Below are positions 26,496-35,072 of a DNA stretch of 64,000 bases, in pieces. Source of the DNA: Xanthomonas hortorum pv. pelargonii. Its GTDB lineage: Bacteria; Pseudomonadota; Gammaproteobacteria; Xanthomonadales; Xanthomonadaceae. The position numbers and the translations under genes were made by a program. The stretch's first letter is position 1, and every line of letters begins with the position of its first letter. The notes beneath the pieces are model-generated. The model was not told where the DNA came from, ran no database searches, and worked only from the letters and a program-made list of their open reading frames with translations. The stretch lies in the NCBI RefSeq assembly GCF_024499015.1, contig NZ_CP098604.1:868001-932000 (forward strand), in the 5' to 3' direction.

Positions 26496-27926
26496 TTATC
26501 GCTGCAAGGTTTCCATCGGTGCCTCATTGAAGTGCTGGCGGTAGCCCTTGGCCAGCGCCGAGCGGCTGCCCACGCCCCAACGGCTTGCCGCCTGCAGCAC
26601 ACTGCCGCAGCCGCCTTCGGCCAGCAGTTCGTCGCGGATGCCCTGCATCCGGTAGCGACGCAACACCTGGGTCGGCGACAAGCCGGTGGCGGACTTGAAC
26701 GCCTGCTGCAACGCGCGCCCGGTCACTCCGATCTGCGCGGCCACTTCATTGATCGACAGATCCGAGCGGTGCGCGTTGGTGATCATGTAAGTGTAGGCCC
26801 GCCGGTACTTGGCCGGCAGACGCGCCGAGATGTCGTCGCTCACATGGGCCGGGGTACCGCTTTCCAGCAGGCGCGGCGCCTGCACTTCGCTGCGCAGGCA
26901 TTGCACCGCACCCAGCGCATACCGGTTGTAGAGCAACAACGCCTGCTCGGTCTTGCCCAACGCCTGGCTGATCTTGGCCTGACAATACTCGAACTCCAGA
27001 TTCCAGCGCGGCGCATGGTGCCGGCCGGCACCGGCCAACGCGCGCTCGGCCAGATCCGCACGCCCCACCGCCAACGCAGCCAGTGCCAGTTCCACCTGCG
27101 CGTCCTGGCGGGCGCACGGCGGGCAACCGGTGGCCGCAGCCGGCAATGCATCGATCTGCGCATCGAAACCGAAGGTATCGCCACCGGCAATCCGCAGCAG
27201 GTTGCGCACATGCCGCATGCGCTGGGCGAGCACCGGCATGCTCTCGGCCAGATCGGCGATGCAGGCGCGCAGCTCGTTGGGCTCGAACGCATGCGCCGCA
27301 TCCTCCTGGCGCAGCGTGGCCTGCCAGAACACGTGGTCGCTCATGCGATCGGAGCGACGGATGCGCAGCTGCGCAATCATGTCCAGGCGCAGCGCGGTGG
27401 CGATCCGCAGCCAATCGCTCGCACCGGTCTCCAGTTCCGAAAGCACCTCGTTGGCGCGCTCCAGCGTCTGCAGCGCGAGCGTGCTCTGGCCCAGATGGAA
27501 GTGCGTCAACGCTTTACCCAACAGGCTCTCGCCGCACAGGCAGGACGGCGTCTCGCGGTCCATCGCCAGCTGCGCAAAACAGTTCAACGCGGCGCTCAGC
27601 CGGCGCTGGCTCAGCATCAACCAGGCGGTGTTGCGGCACGACAGCAGCCGCAGCTGCCGTTGATGCCCACGCATCGCCTTCAACGCATGGCGATAGGCAT
27701 CTTCGGCTTCTTCCTGATACTCCAGGATCAGCAGCGCGTCACCACTGGCGCCGAGCAGGCTGACTTCATCGTCGCCGCCATCCGAGGCGGCCTGCCCGTC
27801 GCGGCGTTGTTGAAGGTGTTGCAGACCCTGCGGCCAGGCACCAACCAGCATCCTGCTTGTATAGGTAGGAAGACGGTCTGCGTACGACAACGCAGAGATC
27901 GCTGCGAGGTAGGTGGAAAGGATCAT
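26496..27926 (-). CDS. hrpX: HrpX, AraC-family activator of the hrp type III secretion regulon
   Basis: A 476-residue protein beginning MILSTYLAAISALSYADRL, exactly the length and N-terminus I know for Xanthomonas HrpX. The C-terminal AraC DNA-binding domain (about 375-476) has two helix-turn-helix units (SINEVAAQIGVTGRALQQAF and the later RWGVGSRSALAKGYRQHF). The N-terminal two-thirds is helical and ligand-free as far as known. HrpX binds PIP boxes (TTCGC-N15-TTCGC) and switches on hrp operons and effector genes in planta. The start ATG is preceded by GAGAGAG. A longer in-frame extension to 28046 was rejected because it includes promoter sequence. Confidence 0.96.
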   Translation of the reverse strand: MILSTYLAAISALSYADRLPTYTSRMLVGAWPQGLQHLQQRRDGQAASDGGDDEVSLLGASGDALLILEYQEEAEDAYRHALKAMRGHQRQLRLLSCRNTAWLMLSQRRLSAALNCFAQLAMDRETPSCLCGESLLGKALTHFHLGQSTLALQTLERANEVLSELETGASDWLRIATALRLDMIAQLRIRRSDRMSDHVFWQATLRQEDAAHAFEPNELRACIADLAESMPVLAQRMRHVRNLLRIAGGDTFGFDAQIDALPAAATGCPPCARQDAQVELALAALAVGRADLAERALAGAGRHHAPRWNLEFEYCQAKISQALGKTEQALLLYNRYALGAVQCLRSEVQAPRLLESGTPAHVSDDISARLPAKYRRAYTYMITNAHRSDLSINEVAAQIGVTGRALQQAFKSATGLSPTQVLRRYRMQGIRDELLAEGGCGSVLQAASRWGVGSRSALAKGYRQHFNEAPMETLQR

Positions 27927-28772
27927 GCCAGGCTCTCTCTTAGGGGGATGAGCAAAAAACAACCAATTTCGCCGGTCTTTTGGCGCAATCGATTGTATGC
28001 AGCGGATCCAATGGAATTTCTCACTTTGGGGCACTAAGAAAATCAAAAATTCTCACTCTGGCCGAGCCGTGCCAGTCGCACAGCGTGCAGAGCATGTGGG
28101 CATTTTTTGCACTCCAGGTCCGATGTCGTGCACAGGACATCGCACGACATGCGATTGCGTATTGAAGACATCGACTCCTGCAGCAAGACCCCCACCGGTG
28201 CCGAAACATCTCGGAACACCTCGCTTCCACGGGCAGCTCGCGTTGTCGAGGCATGTCGTGGCAATGACTGCATGTCAGTTGCGTGTGGTAACAGACGCAC
28301 TCGCCGCGAATAGAAACTTCGGCGATCCGCCGCGTCGATAAACCGCCGACATATTCCACAAGCGCTATAACAGCGAATAAATTGCAATACCTTGGTCTAT
28401 ACCTGACCAATTGGTTTGGATGTCTGCGGGCCCAGGCAATTTTCTGGCGCTTCCGCAGCGCCATCGCCGCAGCAATGTCGTAATTTTGTTATTTCCGGCG
28501 CATCCATGCCTAAATGTAAGAGCTCCGTTACGCCTATCTGAGCGCACGTTAAAGCCAACCCACGCAAAGCCGAAGAAAAGTACGCAGCAGTGAAACTTTC
28601 TGCCTCGCCAATGGTACATACCATTCGTCTGATCTCGGTCAGACCCTCCCTGGCAGCCGAAAGGTTTGGCGATGTACTTATCTATACACGTGGGTTTTGT
28701 ATTGGCGCCGGCTGCCCGTCACAGGCACCCGACATACGACTGGTACGCATGCCGACATGGGAAGGCTGGCTG
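27927..28772. other. hrpX-hrpG divergent regulatory region
   Basis: This 846-base non-coding region separates the two master regulators and is AT-richer than the flanking genes. Near hrpX it has a candidate promoter (27993-27998) and a pair of direct repeats. The hrpG side carries several hundred bases that probably include a long hrpG leader. RsmA is reported to act on the hrpG 5' leader in Xanthomonas; GGA motifs occur here (for example in the ATGGGAAGG at the ribosome site), but I cannot map the transcription start. Confidence 0.6.
27993..28062 (-). promoter_or_regulatory. candidate hrpX promoter with activator direct repeats
   Basis: On the minus strand a -10-like TACAAT occupies 27993-27998. 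No TTGACA-like -35 precedes it. Instead CCAAAGTGAGAA (28019-28030) overlaps the -35 position and a near-identical CCAGAGTGAGAA (28051-28062) lies 32 bases, three helical turns, further upstream. This arrangement fits an activator-dependent promoter, and HrpG is known to activate hrpX. Assignment of the repeats as HrpG sites is inference. Confidence 0.5.
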
Positions 28773-29558
28773 ATGTACGCCAACGCTTCCGGCAAGCAAG
28801 GATCGGCTTTCCTGTTGACGCAGGATGCGCGTCTGGCCTCGCAGGTCAACGCGAGCCTCGCACCGCTCGCGCCGAGTTTTGCGGTCTTTTCCGACGAACT
28901 CGAACTTCTGCGCTCGCTGCGACATTCCCCTTGCGAGCTGCTGGTGTTCGATGCGACCTGCGTTGCCTCCGACGATAGTTCGCTGCTGGCCTGGCAGCGC
29001 TGCCATAGCGGCCATCCAACGCCATTGATCGTACTGGGGCGTTTCGATTGCCCCAACGACATCCTGGCCTGGTATCGCGCCGGTGCGCAGGACGTGCTGG
29101 CGCTGCCGTTCAATTCGCATGAGTTGCATGTCCGCGCGGCATTGGCGATCTCGCCGGTGGCGCAGGCATGCCCGGAAACGCAGCAACTCAGCGTTGGGCC
29201 ATACCAGTTGATCCGCGACGAGAACACCGTGTATCTGCACGGCAAGCCGATCGTGCTCACCGCACGCGAGTTTTCGATCGCCTGGTTGCTGTTCTCCAGC
29301 CCCGGTGTGTGCTTCCGCCGCTGCCAGTTGGCCAAGGCGGTATGGGGCAGCCATACCGAGTTCACCGACCGCACCATGGAGCAGCACATCTACAAGCTGC
29401 GCAAGAAGTTGCAGCTGTGCAATCACAGTGGCGCGGTGCGCATCAGAACCGTGTATTCGCATGGCTACAAGCTGGAACTTGCACTGCATGACACAGATGC
29501 AGTGACCCCGGGCAAGCTCACACCCCAGAACGCGGCAAGCCACGCTGCGGCGTGCTGA
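28773..29558 (+). CDS. hrpG: HrpG, OmpR-family regulator of hrp gene expression
   Basis: A 261-residue protein with an atypical receiver (about 8-125) and an OmpR-type winged helix (about 145-240: LTAREFSIAWLLFSS, RTMEQHIYKLRKKL, VRIRTVYSHGYKLEL). The receiver keeps the acceptor-like Asp in LLVFDATC, but the acidic pair is reduced to LTQD and the conserved Lys is replaced in LALPFNSHEL. HrpG activates hrpX and many virulence genes in response to plant signals. GGGAAGG (28759-28765) lies seven bases before ATG 28773, which decides this start; ATG 28749 in the same frame lacks a ribosome site. Confidence 0.93.
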   Translation: MYANASGKQGSAFLLTQDARLASQVNASLAPLAPSFAVFSDELELLRSLRHSPCELLVFDATCVASDDSSLLAWQRCHSGHPTPLIVLGRFDCPNDILAWYRAGAQDVLALPFNSHELHVRAALAISPVAQACPETQQLSVGPYQLIRDENTVYLHGKPIVLTAREFSIAWLLFSSPGVCFRRCQLAKAVWGSHTEFTDRTMEQHIYKLRKKLQLCNHSGAVRIRTVYSHGYKLELALHDTDAVTPGKLTPQNAASHAAAC

Positions 29559-29620
29559 TCCAGACGCGTCTTGACGTGGTGCGTGCCGACGCAAGGCTTG
29601 TTTCAAGCCAATAAAATCGC

Positions 29621-29658
29621 AAAAACGACAACGGCGCAGGGACTTCCCTGCGCCGTTG
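29621..29658. terminator. terminator between convergent hrpG and the DUF805 gene
   Basis: A 14-base perfect stem (CAACGGCGCAGGGA, 29629-29642, and its complement at 29645-29658) with a two-base loop. On the minus strand it is followed by TCGTTTTTG, so it ends the DUF805 transcript. On the plus strand only TT follows, so hrpG termination here would be weaker. Confidence 0.8.
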
Positions 29659-29680
29659 TTCGATCGATCGGTGCGTCCGG

Positions 29681-30067
29681 TTACTGCTTGGGGCTTTCAC
29701 CGTATTCGTTCGGGCCCGGGGTGCCGTCCATGCACATGAAGACCAGCAGGACGATCGCGCCCACGTAAGGCACCAGGCTGATCAGATAGAACCAGCCGGA
29801 CTTGCCCTGGTCATGCAGGCGACGCACGGTCACTGCAATGCCCGGCACGATCATAGCCAGGCCGACGATCATGATGATGGCAAACACCACCCACGCCAGC
29901 GGGCCGGGGCCGTTGTCGCCGCCGCCTATCGCTGCCGCGATGCCGAAAATGCCGCCCAGCACCAGCAGAACAATCATCTGCAGCAAGAAGAACATCCAGT
30001 ATTCCTTGCGACGCGAGCGACCGGTGAAGTCGGCGTAGCGCTTGAGCGGCAACAACATCCATTCCAT
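29681..30067 (-). CDS. DUF805 inner-membrane protein
   Basis: A 128-residue protein with the DUF805 signature: an N-terminal KRYADFTGRSRRKEYW motif, then three or four membrane helices (FFLLQMIVLLVLGG; VVFAIIMIVGLAMIVPGIAV; FYLISLVPYVGAIVLLVF), with the conserved RRLHDQGKSGW loop between. It ends PGPNEYGESPKQ. The function of the family is not established. TGGAGA lies about eight bases before the ATG. It is a single-gene unit ending at a strong terminator shared with hrpG. Confidence 0.9.
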   Translation of the reverse strand: MEWMLLPLKRYADFTGRSRRKEYWMFFLLQMIVLLVLGGIFGIAAAIGGGDNGPGPLAWVVFAIIMIVGLAMIVPGIAVTVRRLHDQGKSGWFYLISLVPYVGAIVLLVFMCMDGTPGPNEYGESPKQ

Positions 30068-30334
30068 TGTGATTCTCCAGGTAAGAGCAGTCAGCGGTGT
30101 CTGTGATCCGGTGCACGGTGCAACGGGCCGCGCATGGTGCCATAGCCGCACTCTTTCTGAAAACGTTTTCTCGACAATCAAACGCAAATACAGCCGTCTA
30201 TCCGACAGACGGTTTGCAGTGTTCAGTCGCAATCGCAACATGCGGCTGCCTGACGTGGCCGAGGCGACGCTGCTCGCCACATTCGACACCGCTCAGCGCA
30301 CCGCTCGCAGCGTCCGCCCCGCTCTGCGTGGACC

Positions 30335-31726
30335 TTACTCAGCCGCCGCTTCCAGCGCCTGGCTCAGCCGCTCCACCGCGACGATCTCCATACCCTTGAT
30401 GCTGGTGGTCTTCGGCGCATTGGCCTTGGGCACGATCGCGCGCTTGAAGCCATGGGTGGCGGCTTCTTTCAGGCGGTCCTCGCCGTTGGGCACCGGCCGG
30501 ATCTCGCCGGACAACCCCACCTCGCCGAAGGCGATCGTCTTGTCGGCCAACGGCCGATCGCGCAAAGAGGACAACACCGCCAGCAGCACCGGCAGATCGG
30601 CCGCAGTTTCCTGCACGCGGATGCCGCCGACCACGTTGACGAATACGTCCTGGTCGCCCACCACGATGCCGCCATGGCGATGCAGCACCGCCAGCAGCAT
30701 CGCCAGCCGGTTCTGTTCCAACCCCACCGCAACCCGACGCGGATTGGACAGCGGCGAGGCATCCACCAGCGCCTGCACTTCCACCATCAACGGCCGGGTG
30801 CCTTCGCGGGTGACCATCACGCAACTTCCGGGCTGCTGGGTGCTGCCGCCGGACAGGAAGATCGCCGACGGATTGGAGACCTCCTTGAGGCCCTTCTCGC
30901 CCATCGCGAACACCCCCAGCTCGTTGACCGCACCGAAGCGATTCTTGAAGGCGCGCAGCAAGCGAAACCGGCTGCCGCTCTCGCCTTCGAAGTACAGCAC
31001 CGCATCGACCATATGCTCCAGCACGCGCGGCCCCGCGATGCCGCCTTCCTTGGTCACATGGCCGACCAGGAAGACGGCGGTGCCGGTTTCCTTGGCATAG
31101 CGCACCAGCCGCGCCGCGCTCTCGCGCACCTGGCTCACCGAACCCGGCGCTGCGGTTAGCGATTCGGTCCACAAGGTCTGTACCGAGTCGGCCACGATCA
31201 GCTTCGGCCGCGCCACGCTGGCGTGCTGCAGGATATTCTCGATGCCGGTTTCGGCCAGCGCATTCAGGCCTTCCAACGGCAGATCCAGGCGCACCGCACG
31301 TCCTGCGACCTGGGCCAGCGATTCTTCGCCAGTCACGTACAACACCGGCAGCGTACTGGCCATGCTGGCCAATGCTTGCAGCAACAACGTCGACTTGCCG
31401 ATGCCGGGGTCGCCACCGATCAACACCACCGCGCCTTCGACCAGACCGCCGCCCAGCACCCGATCGAACTCGCCGATGCCGGTGGACACGCGCGACTGTT
31501 CGGATTGGCGCACGTCCTTGAGCGCGGTGATCTTGGGCGCCTCGGTCTTGCCCGACCAACCGGTGCGGCGCGAAGCCGCCGGCGATGCCTTGCCGCCGGG
31601 GGTTGCGCTTTCGAGCACGATTTCGCTGAGCGTATTCCACACTCCGCACTCGGTGCACTGCCCCTGCCACTTGTTGTATTCGGCGCCACACTCGCCGCAG
31701 ACATAGGCTATTTTTGCCTTCGCCAT
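30335..31726 (-). CDS. radA: DNA repair protein RadA
   Basis: A 463-residue RadA of normal length. The N-terminal zinc finger is CGECGAEY...CTECGVW. The RecA-like core has Walker A GGDPGIGKSTLL, the RadA-specific KNRFG motif in AFKNRFGAVNELG and a Lon-like C-terminal domain (VGGIRVQETAADLPVLLAV, FGEVGLSGEIRPV). RadA is a branch-migration helicase that acts with RecA in recombinational repair. It appears monocistronic, with 267 bases of non-coding sequence to the DUF805 gene downstream. Confidence 0.96.
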   Translation of the reverse strand: MAKAKIAYVCGECGAEYNKWQGQCTECGVWNTLSEIVLESATPGGKASPAASRRTGWSGKTEAPKITALKDVRQSEQSRVSTGIGEFDRVLGGGLVEGAVVLIGGDPGIGKSTLLLQALASMASTLPVLYVTGEESLAQVAGRAVRLDLPLEGLNALAETGIENILQHASVARPKLIVADSVQTLWTESLTAAPGSVSQVRESAARLVRYAKETGTAVFLVGHVTKEGGIAGPRVLEHMVDAVLYFEGESGSRFRLLRAFKNRFGAVNELGVFAMGEKGLKEVSNPSAIFLSGGSTQQPGSCVMVTREGTRPLMVEVQALVDASPLSNPRRVAVGLEQNRLAMLLAVLHRHGGIVVGDQDVFVNVVGGIRVQETAADLPVLLAVLSSLRDRPLADKTIAFGEVGLSGEIRPVPNGEDRLKEAATHGFKRAIVPKANAPKTTSIKGMEIVAVERLSQALEAAAE

Positions 31727-32056
31727 CGTCAGTTAGCCAATCGTTTCTGGAGCGACAGCATAGTCGCCGCCGGTCTCAGGATGCGCGACGCGGGCGCGTA
31801 GCGCCGGGAATCGGGAATCGTCCAGGCTGACGGTGTTGCTGGACTGCGTGCAACTGCAGACTTCAACCACGGCGGTCTGCGTGGGATCCGTCGACGACGC
31901 CGACCACTCGGCTAGCGCAAGGTCTTCGATCGATCAATCGGCATCGTCACCGACGAAAATCAACCTCCAAAGCCGCATGATCGATCGCAATCGACCATGC
32001 AGCTCCAAGGTTCTACTCCTGCCCGCTCGACTATCTCCCCGAACGGGCACTGCCAC
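31727..32056. other. intergenic gap with a short GGGAAT repeat
   Basis: This 330-base stretch lies between radA and the M61 peptidase gene. It contains GGGAATCGGGAATCG at 31806-31820, a short copy of the repeat seen at 39607 and 47736. I see no gene or terminator with a U-tract. Confidence 0.5.
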
Positions 32057-33937
32057 TCAGCGCGCCTTGTACAACTCGCTCAAGCGATCCGGCTTGCCGG
32101 CAATGCGCTCCAGATGCGGATACAGCAGGCCGCCGTGGTAATCGATGCGCACGGTGTCGTAGCGGTCCAGACGCTTGACCAGCAATTCGATAGGCGCAGT
32201 GCTGCCCTTGGCCGCCGTGATCGCGTCCTTGATCACCTCACTGCTGAAGGCGCGGCCGTTGACCGCCACGATCGTGTTGCCGGCGATCAGGCCGGCATTG
32301 AAGGCCGGGCCGTCCCACAGCACATCACCGATGTCGCCAGAGGCTTTCAAGGACACGCCAAGCGAATAGGCCAGATTGGCGTCCTTGTCGTCGCTCTCGT
32401 CGGCCTTGGTGGCCAGGTTCGGCTCCTCGTTGTAGACCAGCTTCCAGCCATTGGCTTCGATGCCGCCGTTCAACGACCCGTGCCCGTCCATGCGGCTGCG
32501 CAACAGGCTCGCCCAGTCGTAGGCGGCCACGCCGTTGAGCGTGGTCACGATGTCGTCGAAGGTGTACGGATTGACGTCCCAATCGCCGTTCTTCATGCCG
32601 AAGAACGCCTTGCCGAAGTCGTCGATGGAGCGCTTGTTGTTGGTCAGCGCGCGCAGCTTGCTGTCCACTTCCAGCCACATCATCTGGCCGCCGGAATAAT
32701 AGTCCTCGCTCATCTGATAGCTGCGATACGCCTTGGGCCGGCGCATCGACATGGTCGGGTCGTTGGTGGTGTCCTGCACGGTGCGCCAGGCCATGCCGGG
32801 GCGGCCACGCTCGTAGCTTGCCGCCACGCCGGCCAGCATGTCGCGCGCCTGATCCTGCGTCCACAGGCCCGAGCGTGCGGCCATCACTTCGCCCCAGAAC
32901 TGGGTCTGGCCTTCGTACAGCCACAGCAGGCTGTCGCCCATCGGCACGTTGAAATTTGGCGTGGACAGATCCGCGCCGCGGCGATACTTGCCGTTCCAGG
33001 AATGGTTGAATTCGTGCGCGAGCAGGTCGCGCCCGGTCCAGCTCTTGTCCCACTCGGTGAAATACGTCGGCACGCCGCTGTTTTCGCTGGAGCGATGGTG
33101 CTCCAGGCCGATACCGCCCAGCTTCTTGGTCAGCGCGAGCAGAAATTCGTAATGGTCGAAATGGCGCGCGCCGTACAACTTGTCCATCTGCTGCACCAGC
33201 GCCGCATGCGCCTTGATCTGTTCGGGCTTGGCGTCCAGCGACTTGGCTTCGTCGGCAAAGACGTTGAGGTAGACCGGCTGCTTGCCGCCGCTCAGTTCCA
33301 CGCGCTTGTAGTACTTGCCGGCGAACATCGGCGAGTCGACCAGGTCGTCGAAATCGATCGGCTTGAAGGTCACCGTATCGCCGACGCGGCGCTCGGTTTC
33401 CAGCGCGGTGGCATAGCTCCAGCCGGCCGGCAACGTGACACTGGCCTGCGTCTTGATGTTGCGTGCGAAGACACCGGCCGGATACAGCGCGGTGGTGTTC
33501 CACTGCAGGTTGAGCATCTCCGGGGTCATCATCACCCGGCCCTGGTTGCTCGCTTGCGGAGAGAGAAACTTGAACTCGGCTACCAGCTCGGTGGCGCCCT
33601 GCGGCACATCGATCTTGAAGGCATACACGTCGAACTGATCGCGCGTCCACGGCACCACCTTGCCATCGACCTTGATCACCAGACCGGCGAGCTTGTCGAT
33701 CGGCCCGGTCGGCGAGTGATTGCCGGGGATCCACTGCGGATACAGCAGCGTCATCGGGCCGGGCTTTGCCGGCATGGTGGTCCTGACCTTGAAGATGCGG
33801 TGGGCCAGATCGGTGGCATCGACATCGATCTTCAAGCTGCCTTCGAACGGCACGTCCTGCGGCGGCGCGGTTTGCGCAGCGGCGGGCAACGACAGCGCTG
33901 CCAGCAGCGACACGGACAACAGGGTGGGCATCTTCAT
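32057..33937 (-). CDS. secreted M61-family aminopeptidase with PDZ domain
   Basis: A 626-residue protein with a signal peptide cut after SLPAAAQ. An N-terminal beta domain (YPQWIPGNHSPTGPI) precedes a thermolysin-like domain with the zinc motif His308-Glu309-x-x-His312 in LLAHEFNHSWNGKY and the third ligand in WLYEGQTQFWGE. A C-terminal PDZ domain (about 530-610) contains DGPAFNAGLIAGNTIVAVNG. M61 enzymes cleave N-terminal Gly or Ala; periplasmic location is inferred from the signal peptide. It appears intact, unlike the decayed peptidase at 8378-10168, and follows the cyo operon terminator. Confidence 0.92.
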   Translation of the reverse strand: MKMPTLLSVSLLAALSLPAAAQTAPPQDVPFEGSLKIDVDATDLAHRIFKVRTTMPAKPGPMTLLYPQWIPGNHSPTGPIDKLAGLVIKVDGKVVPWTRDQFDVYAFKIDVPQGATELVAEFKFLSPQASNQGRVMMTPEMLNLQWNTTALYPAGVFARNIKTQASVTLPAGWSYATALETERRVGDTVTFKPIDFDDLVDSPMFAGKYYKRVELSGGKQPVYLNVFADEAKSLDAKPEQIKAHAALVQQMDKLYGARHFDHYEFLLALTKKLGGIGLEHHRSSENSGVPTYFTEWDKSWTGRDLLAHEFNHSWNGKYRRGADLSTPNFNVPMGDSLLWLYEGQTQFWGEVMAARSGLWTQDQARDMLAGVAASYERGRPGMAWRTVQDTTNDPTMSMRRPKAYRSYQMSEDYYSGGQMMWLEVDSKLRALTNNKRSIDDFGKAFFGMKNGDWDVNPYTFDDIVTTLNGVAAYDWASLLRSRMDGHGSLNGGIEANGWKLVYNEEPNLATKADESDDKDANLAYSLGVSLKASGDIGDVLWDGPAFNAGLIAGNTIVAVNGRAFSSEVIKDAITAAKGSTAPIELLVKRLDRYDTVRIDYHGGLLYPHLERIAGKPDRLSELYKAR

Positions 33938-34040
33938 CGCAACTCCGCAGGTGACCTGGAAACAGGCAAGCCCACGATGCTAAGCGCCCACCACGGCTTC
34001 CCCGTATGCCATTGGTCATGCCGCAGGCAAATTCATGCGC

Positions 34041-34067
34041 AAAAAAAAGCCGCCAATCGCTGGCGGC
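34041..34067 (-). terminator. terminator of the cyoABCD operon
   Basis: A seven-base stem GCCGCCA/TGGCGGC (34049-34055 and 34061-34067) is followed on the minus strand by eight T residues. It lies 40 bases after the cyoD stop. Confidence 0.88.
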
Positions 34068-34107
34068 CTTCTTCATAACAGCATGACGCGATCCGCGTGG
34101 CGCCGTC

Positions 34108-34443
34108 TCAATGCATCATGTTGACGTTCATGTTGTGCAGCACCCACAGCGAACCGACGATCACGATGCCGATGATCAGCAGCGAGAACAGGCCCACCTG
34201 CACATTGGAGCGCTGCTCGGGCGAGCGATCCATATGCAGGAAATACACCATGTGCACCAGCATCTGCACGGCGGCCATCAGCGAGATCACGATGACCGTG
34301 ACGCCCTTGGAGAACGCCCCGCTCATCACCATCGCAAACGGGATGACGGTGAGGATCACGGCCATCACAAAGCCGATCAGATAGGACTTCAGGCCGCCGG
34401 CATGTGCGTCGGCGGCGGTTTCATGCGCGTGATGATTGGCCAT
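34108..34443 (-). CDS. cyoD: cytochrome o ubiquinol oxidase subunit IV
   Basis: A 111-residue protein with three membrane helices (YLIGFVMAVILTVIPFAMVM; VIVISLMAAVQMLVHMVYFL; LFSLLIIGIVIVGSLWVL), matching CyoD. It is an accessory subunit needed for assembly of the binuclear centre. The N-terminus is His-rich ([17 protein letters not shown]), longer in histidine than I would expect for the family. Its ATG overlaps the cyoC stop by one base. It is the last gene of the operon; no cyoE (haem O synthase) follows. Confidence 0.93.
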   Translation of the reverse strand: MANHHAHETAADAHAGGLKSYLIGFVMAVILTVIPFAMVMSGAFSKGVTVIVISLMAAVQMLVHMVYFLHMDRSPEQRSNVQVGLFSLLIIGIVIVGSLWVLHNMNVNMMH

Positions 34444-35072
34444 TACAGCGCTCCCAGCAGATAGACGACGGTGAACACACCGATCCAGATGATGTCCAGG
34501 AAATGCCAGAACAGGCTCAGGCAAGCAAGACGCGTGCTGTTGCGCGGGGTCAGGCCGTTCTTTGAGATCTGGATCACCAGCACCGCCATCCACAACAGAC
34601 CCGAGGCCACGTGCAGACCGTGCGTGCCCACCAGGGTGAAGAAGGCCGACAGGAACGCGCTGCGTCCCGGGCCCGCCCCTTCATGGATCAGGTGGTTGAA
34701 CTCCCACACTTCCATGCACAGAAAGCCGATACCCAGCAGCGCGGTGACGCCCAACCAGGCATACAGCCCGGTCATGCTGCGCTTGTGCGCGGAGATCATC
34801 GCGACGCCGAAGCTCAGGCTGCTGAACAACAGCAGGAAGGTTTCCACCAGCACGAACTTCAGGTCGAACAACTCCTTGGCCGTCGGGCCGTCCACCGTGG
34901 CGCCCGAGAGCACCGCATAGGTGGCGAACAGGCCGGCGAACAGCAGGCAGTCGCTCATCAGGTAGACCCAGAACCCGAAGACGGTGTTGCCACCGGCGTC
35001 GTGATGTTCGTGGTCGTCGTGGCCGCCCGCGTGGGCGGCGTGGTCAAGCGTGGTCGAGGAAGACATGGTCAT
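34443..35072 (-). CDS. cyoC: cytochrome o ubiquinol oxidase subunit III
   Basis: A 209-residue protein with five membrane helices starting at [20 protein letters not shown], the CyoC pattern (five rather than the seven of cytochrome c oxidase subunit III). The N-terminal 28 residues are unusually rich in His and Asp ([18 protein letters not shown]). The start at 35072 gives an ATGA overlap with the cyoB stop; ATG 35066 is a second possibility two codons in. Confidence 0.93.
   Translation of the reverse strand: MTMSSSTTLDHAAHAGGHDDHEHHDAGGNTVFGFWVYLMSDCLLFAGLFATYAVLSGATVDGPTAKELFDLKFVLVETFLLLFSSLSFGVAMISAHKRSMTGLYAWLGVTALLGIGFLCMEVWEFNHLIHEGAGPGRSAFLSAFFTLVGTHGLHVASGLLWMAVLVIQISKNGLTPRNSTRLACLSLFWHFLDIIWIGVFTVVYLLGAL

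Noticed and set aside
27969..27995. PIP box near hrpX (TTCGC at 27969)
   Set aside because: The second half-site 15 bases later reads ATCGA, not TTCGC or a close variant.
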